From positions 1-64,000 of the forward strand of contig CANQOP010000011.1 of the NCBI GenBank assembly GCA_947625485.1: DNA of 64,000 bases, given 5' to 3'. Positions within the stretch are counted from its first letter, which is position 1. Each line of letters begins with the position of its first letter. This document shows, in pieces, positions 7,481-17,046 of the stretch. The notes below the pieces were generated by a model, which was given only the letters and a program-made list of their open reading frames with translations, was not told the DNA's origin and did no database searches. Source of the DNA: an uncultured Clostridia bacterium. GTDB taxonomy: Bacteria > Bacillota > Clostridia > Oscillospirales > Acutalibacteraceae. A program made the position numbers and the translations under genes.

Positions 7481-10108
7481 ATGCAGTGGACAGGACTTAA
7501 CGAATTGAGAGAAAAATTCTTGTCTTTTATGGAGAGCAAGGGATGTCTCAGACTCCCGTCATTCCCTCTGATTCCTAAGGACGATAAGAGCCTTTTGCTT
7601 ATCAACAGCGGTATGGCTCCGATGAAAAAGTATTTTACAGGCGAAATCACACCGCCCAGAACAAGGGTGACGACCTGCCAGAAATGTATCCGAACGCCCG
7701 ACATTGAGGAGGTCGGAATAACAGACCGCCACGGCACATATTTTGAAATGCTCGGAAACTTCTCGTTCGGAGACTATTTCAAGAAAGAGGCTACCGCGTG
7801 GGCATGGGAGTTTTTTACGGATGTCCTCGAGATACCAAAGGAAAAGCTGTTCATATCCGTTTATGAGGACGACGACGAGGCATACGACATTTGGACAAAA
7901 AAAGTCGGCGTTGAGGAGAGCCATATGGTTCGTCTCGGAAAGTCGGACAATTTCTGGGAGCACGGAAGCGGTCCGTGCGGACCCTGCTCCGAAATCTACT
8001 ACGACCGCGGCGAGGAGCACGGCTGCGGTAAGCCGACCTGCAAGGTAGGCTGTGACTGTGACCGTTATATGGAGGTCTGGAACCTTGTATTCACTCAGTT
8101 CGACAACGACGGGAAGAACAACTACACGCCTTTAGAACACCCGAATATTGACACGGGTATGGGACTTGAGCGTCTTGCGTGCGTAATGCAGGGCGTGGAC
8201 AACCTCTTCCTCGTAGACACTGTTCAGAATATTATGAAGAATATCTCCGAGATTGTAGGGGTAAAATACGGCGAAAGCGATAAGACCGACATTTCTCTGC
8301 GCGTCATTACCGACCATATCCGCTCGACGACCTTTATGATTGCCGACGGAGTTATGCCCTCGAATGAGGGCAGGGGCTATGTTCTCCGCCGTTTGCTCCG
8401 CCGCGCGGCGCGTCACGGCAGGCTTCTCGGCTATCACGAGCCTTTTCTCTATAAGGTGTGCGATACTGTTATTAAGGAGAACGAGTCCGCTTATCCCGAG
8501 CTGCGCGAAAAACAGGATTTCATCACTAAGCTGATAAAGGTTGAGGAGGAGAACTTTTCGCGCACTATTGACCAAGGACTTGCGCTGCTCAACGAGATAA
8601 TCGACAGAAACGTCAATGCTACTATCTCGGGCGAGGACGCGTTTAAGCTAAACGACACATTTGGATTCCCGATAGACCTCACGCGTGAAATTGCTCAGGA
8701 AAGCGGTATAAAGGTAGACGTTGAGCGTTTCCGCGAGCTGCTCTCCGAGCAGAAAAAGCGCAGCCGCGACGCGCGAAAGAACGCGGGCGCTGACGCGTGG
8801 ATTTCTGATTCCACAGACCTTTCCGATATTACCGCTACAGAATTCACGGGATATACCGAAAACGAGTCGGAGGGAAAGGTTCTCGCCGTTATACGCGACG
8901 GCGAGCGCGTAGATATTGTGACGGAGGGAGAAAGCGCCATAGTTGTCGTCGATAAAACTCCGTTCTATGCAGAGTCGGGCGGTCAAGTAGGCGACACGGG
9001 TGAAATCACGGCAGATAACGCGAAGATTTCCGTTGACAATACCACAAAGAACGCTCAGGGAATTTTCCTGCATGCTGTAACTGTGCAGAGCGGAGCGCTC
9101 ACAGTGGGAGACAGCGTAAAGCTCTCTATTGACGTAGAACGCCGCAACGATATTCGCCGCAACCACACCGCCGCGCATCTTCTGCAGGCGGCTCTGCGCA
9201 AAGTTCTCGGTACTCACGTAGAGCAGGCGGGTCAGCTCGTAACCGACGGCTACTTCCGCTTTGACTTTACTCATTTTGAGGCTATGACTGCAAAGCAGGT
9301 AATAGATGTTGAAGAGCTTGTAAACCGGGTTATTCTTGACGATATTAAGGTAGACACGCTCGAAATGCCTATTGACGAGGCTAAAAAACTCGGCGCTATG
9401 GCGCTTTTCGGCGAAAAGTACGGCGATGTTGTCCGTGTAGTAAAGGCAGGCGATTTCTCAATTGAGCTTTGCGGAGGTACTCACGTTGACAATACCGCTA
9501 AGCTGGGGCTGTTCAAAATCCGTCAGGAAGGTTCTGTCGCGGCAGGCGTAAGACGTATAGAGGCAATCACCGGTAAGAACGTGCTCGACTATACAAACGC
9601 AATGATTAACGTTATAGGTGACGCCGCGATGGCTTTTAAACTGCCCGATATGCGCAATCTCGCGTCTGCGGCGGTTAAAATTGCCGAAGAACTCAAGGAG
9701 AAGGACAGACAGATTGCCGCTTTGAACAGTAAGCTCGCGTTCTCGAAAGTGGATAGTATTATCGCGAACGCTGTTGAGGTTGACGGAGTTACCGTTGTTG
9801 TAAGCTCCTTAAAGGACGTTCAGGGAGACCAGCTCCGCGATTTAACCGATATGTGCGTCAGCAAGAATCAGAAAATGGTTATTGTCCTCTGCGCTCAGAA
9901 CGGGGGAAAGGCTACGTTTGCCTGCCGAGTGGGCAAGGACGCGCTTACGCTCGGTCTTAATGCTGGTAAAATAGTAAAGGCGGTCGCTCAGATCACGGGC
10001 GGCAACGGCGGCGGTAAACCCGATATGGCTATGGCCGGCGCTAAAGACCTGACTATGATAGACAAAGCGCTCGACTCCGTAAAAGATATTGTTAAAGAAA
10101 ACTTATAA
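7481..10108 (+). CDS. alaS: Alanyl-tRNA synthetase
   Basis: Charges tRNA-Ala with alanine. An 875-aa full-length enzyme: class II catalytic core at the N-terminus (FLSFMESKGCLRLPSFPLIP, then the TCQKCIRTPDIEEVG segment), the editing domain with HTAAHLL near residue 564 and CGGTHVDNT near 664, and a C-Ala domain ending in a Gly-rich GGNGGGKPDMA. The gene follows the T-box directly, and GGAGAG lies 8 bases before the ATG. Expression is expected to rise when Ala-tRNA charging falls. Confidence 0.97.
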   Translation: MQWTGLNELREKFLSFMESKGCLRLPSFPLIPKDDKSLLLINSGMAPMKKYFTGEITPPRTRVTTCQKCIRTPDIEEVGITDRHGTYFEMLGNFSFGDYFKKEATAWAWEFFTDVLEIPKEKLFISVYEDDDEAYDIWTKKVGVEESHMVRLGKSDNFWEHGSGPCGPCSEIYYDRGEEHGCGKPTCKVGCDCDRYMEVWNLVFTQFDNDGKNNYTPLEHPNIDTGMGLERLACVMQGVDNLFLVDTVQNIMKNISEIVGVKYGESDKTDISLRVITDHIRSTTFMIADGVMPSNEGRGYVLRRLLRRAARHGRLLGYHEPFLYKVCDTVIKENESAYPELREKQDFITKLIKVEEENFSRTIDQGLALLNEIIDRNVNATISGEDAFKLNDTFGFPIDLTREIAQESGIKVDVERFRELLSEQKKRSRDARKNAGADAWISDSTDLSDITATEFTGYTENESEGKVLAVIRDGERVDIVTEGESAIVVVDKTPFYAESGGQVGDTGEITADNAKISVDNTTKNAQGIFLHAVTVQSGALTVGDSVKLSIDVERRNDIRRNHTAAHLLQAALRKVLGTHVEQAGQLVTDGYFRFDFTHFEAMTAKQVIDVEELVNRVILDDIKVDTLEMPIDEAKKLGAMALFGEKYGDVVRVVKAGDFSIELCGGTHVDNTAKLGLFKIRQEGSVAAGVRRIEAITGKNVLDYTNAMINVIGDAAMAFKLPDMRNLASAAVKIAEELKEKDRQIAALNSKLAFSKVDSIIANAVEVDGVTVVVSSLKDVQGDQLRDLTDMCVSKNQKMVIVLCAQNGGKATFACRVGKDALTLGLNAGKIVKAVAQITGGNGGGKPDMAMAGAKDLTMIDKALDSVKDIVKENL

Positions 10109-10122
10109 AATGGCACAAATTA

Positions 10123-10165
10123 AGCCGCTGTATAACCCGAGGGTTATGTAGCGGTTCTTTATTCT
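10123..10165. terminator. Bidirectional terminator between alaS and tmcAL
   Basis: Long stem AGCCGCTgtATAACCC / GGGTTATgtAGCGGTT followed by a T-rich stretch; it lies between convergent genes and can serve both. Confidence 0.8.
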
Positions 10166-10184
10166 TTATTTAATTTTAAAATTG

Positions 10185-11336
10185 TCAGATTTTAATTATT
10201 CCTCTCGTGAAATCTTCTCCGCAAGGTCGGATTTCATTGGTTGCGAGTGAGTGCAGGTCGGTTGCGCGCAAATCTGCGTCAAAGATTTCCTTTGCTTTTC
10301 CGTGAAGTCTGCCGTAACCGTCCGCGACGTTCGTAATCAAAGGTAATTTTCCGCTGCGCTTTACCGTGCCCAGCAGCTTTGAACCCTTTTCGCTGAAAGC
10401 GAGTACACGTATGTACGGAACAGACCATTTTTGCATATCAGCGTCTATATTGAGAAACGCGGATATTATTATACGCCTCAGCCTTGCGTGCGTGTAGCGT
10501 TTTGTTTTTACCTTACTTATCAATTCGTCGGCTGACCCCGACGAACGAACCGCGTCGTAAAGCCTGTTCTCAAGCCCCTCGGTTACGTCGGGAAGTTTTG
10601 ATAATTCCTCCTTGCTCATAGTCCTGAGCCTGTATAAAATTTCCCCGTTCAATCTTTTAAAATCCGCGGGATTGCTCAAGTCAGTCTGAGGTATAAGATT
10701 GCCGGCGTTCTCTCCGTTCAGTATCAATTCCCTTATTTTACTTGCGCTCGCAAATCCGTTTATCACTTCGCCGCCGTCGTGAGCCGCGCCCCTTCGTTTT
10801 ACGGCAAACGGCTGTATATCTGTTTCTCTCAGAGCCTTCAGGTATTCAACCGCGAGAATATTGTTCGGTTTAGTGAGCACGCCTTTTAGCTCTGGAGCGA
10901 GCGTTTCAGCGGATTTGCAGACCGCCTGCGGATAGTAGTCGCCGCTGTTCATATTTTTCTCTACAAGCTCGTTAAAGCTGTCGTCATAAAATATTTTAGC
11001 CGCTTTTTTAATAAGCTCTATATCGTCCTCAGCGCCGAAGCACAGCTTGTCCGTGCATCCAAGGGCGGCGGCAATTTCAACTCCCGCGCGCGCAAAATTG
11101 TGCGCGGAGCTTACGGCGTAAACCGTCGGCAGTTCGATTACCAAGTCCGCACCGTTTCTCACGGCGGTATCGGCACGTCGGAACTTATCGAAAATTGCGA
11201 CGTCTCCTCGCTGGGTAAAGCTACCGCTCATAATAGCGACTATAGCATTATCTGTGTGATTTTTAATGTTCTCAATCAGAAACTTGTGACCGTTGTGAAA
11301 CGGATTGTATTCGCAGATAATTGCCGAAGCTTTCAT
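10185..11336 (-). CDS. tmcAL: tRNA(Met) cytidine acetate ligase TmcAL (YlbM family)
   Basis: Nucleotidyltransferase-fold protein of 383 aa that, in Bacillus, uses acetate and ATP to make N4-acetylcytidine at the wobble base of elongator tRNA-Met. The N-terminal EYNPFHNGHKF carries the nucleotidyltransferase HxGH motif at residues 14-17, and the FDKFRRADTAVRNGADLVIELP block is typical of the family. It is transcribed divergently from acetate kinase, which fits a shared acetate link, although no co-regulation is shown by sequence. Confidence 0.9.
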   Translation of the reverse strand: MKASAIICEYNPFHNGHKFLIENIKNHTDNAIVAIMSGSFTQRGDVAIFDKFRRADTAVRNGADLVIELPTVYAVSSAHNFARAGVEIAAALGCTDKLCFGAEDDIELIKKAAKIFYDDSFNELVEKNMNSGDYYPQAVCKSAETLAPELKGVLTKPNNILAVEYLKALRETDIQPFAVKRRGAAHDGGEVINGFASASKIRELILNGENAGNLIPQTDLSNPADFKRLNGEILYRLRTMSKEELSKLPDVTEGLENRLYDAVRSSGSADELISKVKTKRYTHARLRRIIISAFLNIDADMQKWSVPYIRVLAFSEKGSKLLGTVKRSGKLPLITNVADGYGRLHGKAKEIFDADLRATDLHSLATNEIRPCGEDFTRGIIKI

Positions 11337-11466
11337 ATAAACACTCTTTCATAACACACATTTTTTGCATAAATGCGCAAAAAAACTTGCAAAAATTTTG
11401 ATGATAGTTTATTATATATTATTATATTATAATTTAAAAATCTAATCAATAGAAAGGGACAAAACA

Positions 11467-12672
11467 ATGAAAATTCTTGTTATTAACGCGGGCAGTTCGT
11501 CGCTCAAGTACCAGCTTATTGATATGGAGGGCGAGAAAGTTCTCGCAAAAGGCAACTGTGAGCGTATCGGAGGCGAAGGCTCCTGTATCGGTTACAAGAC
11601 TGATTGCGAAAACATCAAAAAGGAGGTCGCTATTCCCGACCACGCCGTGGCTTTTACAGAGGTTAAAAATATGCTCCTCGACCCGAAGGTTGGCGTGATT
11701 AAGGACCTCTCCGAGGTAAGCGCGGTAGGTCACCGCGTAGTACAGGGCGGAAGCACATTCCACGAATCGTGCCTAGTTACTCCAAGTGTTATCGAGGAAA
11801 TTCAGAAGCTCTCGCCTTTGGCTCCTCTGCACAATCCCGCAAACATTCAGGGCATCCTTTCGAGCGAGGAAGTGTTCGGCGCTCAGACGCCGCAGATCGC
11901 GGTTTTCGATACGGCTTTCCACAGCACAATGCCCGAGAAAGCGTATATGTACGCTATTCCTTACGAGTATTATGAAAAATACGGCGTGCGCCGCTACGGT
12001 TTCCACGGCACATCTCATCGCTTTGTAAGCTCCGAGATGGCTAAAAGAATGGGTAAGGATATTAAGGATTTAAAACTCATTACCTGCCATATCGGTAACG
12101 GCTCCTCAATCGCTGCTATAGACGGCGGAAAGGTAATTGACACAACAATGGGACTTACTCCGCTCGACGGCTTTATGATGGGCACGCGTTCGGGCTCGCT
12201 CGACCCGTCCGTAGTTACGTTTATTGAGGAAAAGGAGCACCTCTCCGCTTCCGAGATGGACGCTATTTTGAACAAGAAATCGGGTCTTCTCGGAATTTCG
12301 GGAGTATCGAGCGACGACCGCGACATTGCCGCTGCCGAAGCAGCCGGTAACTCGCGCGCAAAGCTTACCCACGAAATGCTCTATTATCAGATTGCAAAGT
12401 ATGTAGGCTCGTTCTATGTAGCTTTAGGCGGCTGTGACGGTATAGTATTTACAGCAGGTCTCGGCGAAAATCAGCCTGTACTTCGCAAGGCGGTTTGCGA
12501 GTATCTGAAGCCGCTCGGAGTAGAAATTGACGACGCGCGCAACGAGGCTTGTATCCACGGAAACGAGGGACTTCTCTCCTCAGACAACTCTAAGATAAGA
12601 GTCGAACTCATCGCAACTAACGAAGAACTGGTTATTGCAAGGGATACAAAGGCTATCGTAGAGGCACTTTGA
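11467..12672 (+). CDS. ackA: Acetate kinase
   Basis: Interconverts acetyl phosphate + ADP and acetate + ATP, giving substrate-level ATP in fermentation. A 401-aa protein with N-terminal VINAGSSSLKY, the GHRVVQGG segment, RYGFHGTSH and a late GLGENQP block, all standard for AckA. AAAGGGA precedes the ATG. No phosphotransacetylase gene lies beside it. The AT-rich stretch 11390-11440 just upstream probably holds its promoter, but no single best -35/-10 pair stands out. Confidence 0.97.
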   Translation: MKILVINAGSSSLKYQLIDMEGEKVLAKGNCERIGGEGSCIGYKTDCENIKKEVAIPDHAVAFTEVKNMLLDPKVGVIKDLSEVSAVGHRVVQGGSTFHESCLVTPSVIEEIQKLSPLAPLHNPANIQGILSSEEVFGAQTPQIAVFDTAFHSTMPEKAYMYAIPYEYYEKYGVRRYGFHGTSHRFVSSEMAKRMGKDIKDLKLITCHIGNGSSIAAIDGGKVIDTTMGLTPLDGFMMGTRSGSLDPSVVTFIEEKEHLSASEMDAILNKKSGLLGISGVSSDDRDIAAAEAAGNSRAKLTHEMLYYQIAKYVGSFYVALGGCDGIVFTAGLGENQPVLRKAVCEYLKPLGVEIDDARNEACIHGNEGLLSSDNSKIRVELIATNEELVIARDTKAIVEAL

Positions 12673-12702
12673 TTAGATTAAAACGAATAAAACGAAAATT
12701 AA

Positions 12703-12726
12703 AAAAATACCTCGGTATTTTTGAAC
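12703..12726 (+). terminator. Terminator after ackA
   Basis: AAAAATAC-CTCG-GTATTTTT is a perfect 8-bp stem with a tetraloop, and its 3' arm ends in a T-run. Confidence 0.6.
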
Positions 12727-12739
12727 AAGTTCGGTAAAA

Positions 12740-12833
12740 CGGACAATAGAAAAAGCCCCCTTATGGTAGAATAAAAGGAACTGCTATAGGGGGAATTTTT
12801 ATATCCGAAGGGTATAGTCACATAAACAGTACG
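12740..12833 (+). mobile_element. Left-end relic of an insertion element (copy 1)
   Basis: The roughly 95 bases from CGGACAATA closely resemble the left end of the element at 15186. Both share GGTAGAATAAAAGGAACTG flanked by a hairpin (CCCCCTTAT..ATAGGGGG here) and a downstream CACATAAA-CAGTAC block. No right end or transposase is seen near this copy. The stretch 12834-13010 otherwise holds no gene and probably contains the promoter of the ABC genes. Confidence 0.6.
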
Positions 12834-13010
12834 AAAATAGCAATTAAATTCAAATGAAGACTGCAATTTGCGGTAATTTTATTTAAAAGGTATTTATTTT
12901 AAAAAATAAATATGTTATAACATCTCGGTACGCGGTTTAATATATAAAATACAGTACTGTATTGAAATGAACTGATGTAGCAAAAATTTTACGATTAATA
13001 GGAGGTTTAT

Positions 13011-13901
13011 ATGGAGCTTACATTAAAAAATGTGCAAAAAAGCTTTGGGCAAAAGGAAGTTTTAAAAGGAATTTCTTTTAGCGCTGAGGGTGGAAAAGCA
13101 TTTGGCTTGCTTGGAAGAAACGGAGCAGGAAAAACAACTTCTATTAGGATTATAATGGGAGTATTCCCTGCTGGCAGCGGTGAAGTTTTAATTGACGGAA
13201 AACCAATTGATTATAATAAAATACAAATCGGATACCTGCCTGAGGAAAGGGGACTGTACCCCAAAAAGAAAATTATTGACCAGTTGGTTTATTTTGCCCA
13301 GCTTAAAGGTATGGACCATAAAAGCGCGGTAAAATCTGTTGATTATTGGCTTAAAAGGCTTAGTATGAGTGAGTACAGAAACAAGCGTCTTGATACGCTT
13401 TCAAAGGGTAATCAGCAAAAAATTCAGCTTATTACAGCTCTTGCGCACGACCCGCAAATTATTATTTTGGACGAACCTTTTTCAGGTCTTGACCCTGTTA
13501 ACTCAATGATATTAAAAGACGTTGTCAAGGAACAGATAAAAAAGGGAAAAATAGTATTATTTTCAAGCCACCAGATGAATTACATAGAAGAATTTTGTGA
13601 CAAAATCGCGATTCTAAACAACGGTAAAATTGTTTTGCAGGGCGAGCTTTACGATATAAAAAGAAACTACGTGCGTGATAAGCTTATTGTACGTTCTGAA
13701 AATGCTGACAAAATAGTTAAAGAGCTTGGAGATTGCTGCTCGATGACTGATATGGGAGAAATTAAAATTCAGCTTACTTCCGAAAAAGAAAAACAAAATA
13801 TGATGAAAATTCTCACTGAAAAATATGATATTGATGAAATTAAGGTTTTTGAACCGTCATTAAACGATATTTTTGTTGAGTACGCAAAAAGTCAGATGTA
13901 A
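13011..13901 (+). CDS. ABC transporter ATP-binding protein (NatA-like)
   Basis: A 296-aa ATPase with Walker A GRNGAGKTT (about 35-43), signature LSKGNQQK, Walker B IIILDEPFSGLDP and a C-terminal tail typical of NatA/CcmA-type exporters. It pairs with the permease 13 bases downstream. Homologues export sodium or small toxic compounds; the substrate here is unknown. AGGAGG precedes the ATG. The gene pair is visibly more A/T-rich in codon choice than flanking genes and lies between two insertion-element ends, which suggests acquisition by transfer. Confidence 0.88.
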   Translation: MELTLKNVQKSFGQKEVLKGISFSAEGGKAFGLLGRNGAGKTTSIRIIMGVFPAGSGEVLIDGKPIDYNKIQIGYLPEERGLYPKKKIIDQLVYFAQLKGMDHKSAVKSVDYWLKRLSMSEYRNKRLDTLSKGNQQKIQLITALAHDPQIIILDEPFSGLDPVNSMILKDVVKEQIKKGKIVLFSSHQMNYIEEFCDKIAILNNGKIVLQGELYDIKRNYVRDKLIVRSENADKIVKELGDCCSMTDMGEIKIQLTSEKEKQNMMKILTEKYDIDEIKVFEPSLNDIFVEYAKSQM

Positions 13902-13914
13902 AGAGGTAATAAGG

Positions 13915-15153
13915 ATGAAGCAGTTTTCGACTATATTAAAATATGAATTAAAAAATTATTTTCAGAAAAAAATGTTTATAGGAATAACCTTATTTCTTGT
14001 ATTGCTTATAGCGGTTTTGATGTTTTCGCCTCAATTTTTCCAGATGCTTTCAATCGATGATACAGAAAGCAATGAAGGTAAGCCTGTAATGCTTGTTATT
14101 GCAGATACCTCGAAAAACGCGGATATTATACAGAAATCCTTCGCAGAGGCTTTTACAAATTATGATGTACATATTTCAGAAAAAAATCTTGATAAGATAA
14201 AAAATCAAATTACATCTGATAAAGCGGAATGTGCATTTGTTTTAAACAGTTTAACCTCTTATGACTATTATGTAAATAATCTTTCTCTCTACGACACGAA
14301 TACACAGATTGCAGATGAAGCATTACAAAATATTTACCGTATGGATGAAATGAAGAAAAACGGTATTCCTATGGAAAGTGTTCAGAAGATATTTGATACC
14401 GGTATTGAGCACAATACTACAAGCTTGGGCAAAAACCAGGAACAAAATTTCTTTTATACATATATTATGATTTTTTCTCTGTATATTGTTATAATTCTTT
14501 ACGGTCAGATGGTAGCTACCAATGTTGCGACAGAAAAAAGTTCAAGAGCTATGGAGCTGCTCATAACCAGCGCAAAGCCGGTCAGTATGATGTTCGGAAA
14601 GATTATAGCTTCCTGCCTCGCCGGTTTAATTCAGTTAGTTGCTGTTTTCGGCTCTGCTTTTCTCTTCTATAACGTAAATAAAACATATTGGAAAGGCAAT
14701 CAAATTATTGAATCTATTTTTAATATGCCTTTAGAGCTTCTTATTTATATGATTATTTTCTTTATTTTGGGTTTCTTTGTTTATGCTTTCCTTTATGGCG
14801 CTATCGGCTCTACTGTCTCAAAACTTGAGGATATTAATACTTCCGTAATGCCGCTTACATTTTTATTCATATTTGCTTTTTTCGTTGTTATTTACTCGAT
14901 GTCAAACGGTTCCGTGGACAATGCTTTAATGACTATTTGCTCTTATGTTCCGTTTACTTCTCCAATGGCAATGTTTACCCGTATTGCAATGAGTACCGTA
15001 CCGATTTATGAAATAGTGATTTCTATTGTAATTCTTATTGTATCTGTAATCGGAATTGGTGTGATTTCTGCAAAAATCTACCGTGTAGGCGTTTTGCTTT
15101 ACGGAACCGCCCCGAAAATCAGTTCTTTGCTTAAGACAATTAAAAAGGCTTAA
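13915..15153 (+). CDS. ABC transporter permease (NatB/ABC-2 type)
   Basis: A 412-aa permease with one N-terminal transmembrane segment (about 20-38), an extracellular domain of about 150 residues, and five or so helices from about 190 to 395. This is the layout of NatB/ABC-2 exporters. The ATG at 13915 has AGAGGTAAT upstream; an earlier in-frame ATG lies inside the ATPase gene. The motif EKSSRAMELLITSAKP near residue 205 is typical of the family. Partner of the upstream ATPase; substrate unknown. Confidence 0.85.
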   Translation: MKQFSTILKYELKNYFQKKMFIGITLFLVLLIAVLMFSPQFFQMLSIDDTESNEGKPVMLVIADTSKNADIIQKSFAEAFTNYDVHISEKNLDKIKNQITSDKAECAFVLNSLTSYDYYVNNLSLYDTNTQIADEALQNIYRMDEMKKNGIPMESVQKIFDTGIEHNTTSLGKNQEQNFFYTYIMIFSLYIVIILYGQMVATNVATEKSSRAMELLITSAKPVSMMFGKIIASCLAGLIQLVAVFGSAFLFYNVNKTYWKGNQIIESIFNMPLELLIYMIIFFILGFFVYAFLYGAIGSTVSKLEDINTSVMPLTFLFIFAFFVVIYSMSNGSVDNALMTICSYVPFTSPMAMFTRIAMSTVPIYEIVISIVILIVSVIGIGVISAKIYRVGVLLYGTAPKISSLLKTIKKA

Positions 15154-15185
15154 CTACATTATTTAAAATTGAAATAAAGTAATTA

Positions 15186-15433
15186 CGGACAATAAAAGAT
15201 GTACCCCTATGGTAGAATAAAAGGAACTGCCATAGGGGCAATTTTATGTTCGGAGAGTATGTTCCACATAAAACAGTACAAAAAGAAATATTAGAATCAG
15301 GTAAATTCATTCATTCCCTCAATCATCAGTACATTTAACTTAAAACAAAACTGACTCCGATTAAAAAACGGAATCAGTTTTTGTTGCTTATAATTTAATT
15401 TTTAATACCTTAGGGTGTGTTTTGTACTGTCCG
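15186..15433. mobile_element. MITE-like or internally deleted insertion element (copy 2)
   Basis: The left end CGGACAATAAAAG (15186 on) and right end TTTTGTACTGTCCG (ending 15433) form imperfect terminal inverted repeats. Inside are a hairpin, CCCCTATGG/CCATAGGGG, around GGTAGAATAAAAGGAACTG, a 30-codon open frame beginning MFGEYVPHKTVQ at 15246 that could be a transposase remnant, and a terminator-like hairpin. No transposase domain remains. The left part matches copy 1 at 12740 in the same orientation. Confidence 0.6.
15347..15383 (+). terminator. Intrinsic terminator inside the element
   Basis: AAAACTGACTCCG / CGGAATCAGTTTTT, a stem of about 12 bp with one mismatch ending in T5. It may end transcription from the ABC transporter pair. 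Confidence 0.7.
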
Positions 15434-15503
15434 CATAATTTTGGGCAGTCAATAATCCTGAGGTGTTTTGTCCGGCAGAAATTTTTTACCGAATAACGAT
15501 AAT

Positions 15504-15728
15504 TTAAGCGTGATTTCTTACCTTATTGTCATCGTAAGCTTCGTTCTCTCTGAAAAGAAGAGAAATGCACCAGATTGCTGCGAGACCTACAAGGATATAG
15601 ATAATTCTGCTGACAATTCCTGTCTGACCGCCGCAGATAAATGCAACGAGATCGAACTGGAAAATGCCGACAAGTCCCCAGTTAAGTCCGCCGATGATAG
15701 AAAGTATAAGTGCGATTCTGTCTAACAT
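15504..15728 (-). CDS. DUF378 family small membrane protein
   Basis: A 74-aa protein matching DUF378: MLDRIALILSIIGGLNWGLVG at the N-terminus is the family hallmark, with two transmembrane segments (about 4-24 and 40-60) and a charged tail. A strong AGGAGG lies upstream. Function is unknown. The open frame on the opposite strand over the same bases is a shadow. Confidence 0.88.
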   Translation of the reverse strand: MLDRIALILSIIGGLNWGLVGIFQFDLVAFICGGQTGIVSRIIYILVGLAAIWCISLLFRENEAYDDNKVRNHA

Positions 15729-15799
15729 ATAGTAAACCTCCTTTGTGGTCTACGTTATTGTTGGCCAAAGAAGGCTTTTTATTCACAATTTTAAAAAAT

Positions 15800-16186
15800 T
15801 TATTTTAAAATAAACATTAAAATATCGGCGATTATCAGAATAACACCGAGCATCAACAGCGCAAGCCCGATTATGCGCGTTACCTTTACTGCTTTTTTAA
15901 TTTTCATTGAGCTAATCATATTTTCGACAGGAAAGGGAAGGAACATTACCGTTGTGCCTAAGATAGTCGTCGCGAGAGCTATCATAGTAAAGCCGATTTC
16001 AGCCGTGAACGACAGCACGAACAGCCCGATTGGAATAGCGAAAACACAAACGGCGTTTATAACAGAAAATACCTTCGTGAATTTTTCCCGCATATCATAA
16101 AATTCAATTGCCTTTTTTTGACATTCATCGCAGCAGTATTGCTCGAAGTAGCTGATTTCCTTGGCACAATAGTCACATTTTTTCAT
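15800..16186 (-). CDS. Zinc-ribbon membrane protein, unknown function
   Basis: A 128-aa protein. An N-terminal CxxC...CxxC zinc-ribbon-like segment (CDYC at 4-7, CDEC at about 19-22) is followed by three to four hydrophobic segments between about 42 and 127. GGTGAT precedes the ATG. I do not recognise a named family; it may sense or scaffold something at the membrane through its cytosolic ribbon. It shares orientation with lgt and DUF378 and may be co-transcribed. Confidence 0.7.
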   Translation of the reverse strand: MKKCDYCAKEISYFEQYCCDECQKKAIEFYDMREKFTKVFSVINAVCVFAIPIGLFVLSFTAEIGFTMIALATTILGTTVMFLPFPVENMISSMKIKKAVKVTRIIGLALLMLGVILIIADILMFILK

Positions 16187-16236
16187 ATTATCACCGATTA
16201 GTATTCTATCATTATGAATAAATATTATAATTCTGA

Positions 16237-17046
16237 TTAAGAATTATAATGCTTGAAATCATACTTGTTATTTTTCTTTTTTAGAATTAATATCAGGCTT
16301 ACCATAAATATTACAATACCTATCCACTGGCTCGTAGACAGTCCGAAGTAAATTCCTCTGTATACGTCTCCCCGAAGAAATTCGTCGAAAAAGCGAACAA
16401 TACTATACATAATAAGATAAGCATAAATCAGCTTATCAGATAATATTCTTTTAAAGAATAATACAAGAAGAACAGTAAAAATAACAAGGTTAAGCGCGCT
16501 TTCAAGAAGTTGAACGGGAAAACGGTTTACGTGGTTACAGCTCTCGACAATAGCGTTGGCTGCGGTAAATCCGAAGCTGCTCTCTATTCCGTAGCAGCAG
16601 CCGCTTAGAAAGCACCCGATTCTCCCGAAACAGTGGAACAGTGGAATCCCGACTGCAAAACAGTCGCTGTAATGTCCGAGGTCAATTTTACGTAAGCGGC
16701 AATAAAGCGCTCCGAAACCGAGCGCCCCGAGAAGTCCTCCGTAGAAAACCATTCCGCCGACGTACACCTGAAAAATCCTTATTAGGTAGTCGAAGTTCTT
16801 GTGCGCTTTTATGTATCTGTCCAAATAGTGTAATATATCGCCGAGATTAGTGAGTCCGAACAGAATGTGCGCCCCGATGAATGCGCCGACAAGCGCCGTA
16901 AGCTCGCCGAAAACTATGTCCTGGGCTTTTATCCCGTAACGCCTGCCGAGAAGAAACGACACCGCCCCCATAAGCAAAAGACCGCACGCCGTGCATATTC
17001 CGTATGTACTTAGCCTGAATCCGAAAAATTCGATAGTCGGTAACAT
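16237..17046 (-). CDS. lgt: Prolipoprotein diacylglyceryl transferase (Lgt) family
   Basis: Polytopic membrane enzyme of 269 aa that attaches diacylglycerol to the lipobox cysteine of prolipoproteins. GMVFYGGLLG (about 99-107) and GRIGCFLSGCCYG (141-153) match the conserved Lgt regions, the latter in the Cys-rich variant found in many Clostridia. About seven hydrophobic helices are visible. Its substrates in the window include the amino-acid binding lipoprotein at 18337. It could be a paralogue of the main Lgt rather than the only copy. Confidence 0.85.
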   Translation of the reverse strand: MLPTIEFFGFRLSTYGICTACGLLLMGAVSFLLGRRYGIKAQDIVFGELTALVGAFIGAHILFGLTNLGDILHYLDRYIKAHKNFDYLIRIFQVYVGGMVFYGGLLGALGFGALYCRLRKIDLGHYSDCFAVGIPLFHCFGRIGCFLSGCCYGIESSFGFTAANAIVESCNHVNRFPVQLLESALNLVIFTVLLVLFFKRILSDKLIYAYLIMYSIVRFFDEFLRGDVYRGIYFGLSTSQWIGIVIFMVSLILILKKKNNKYDFKHYNS

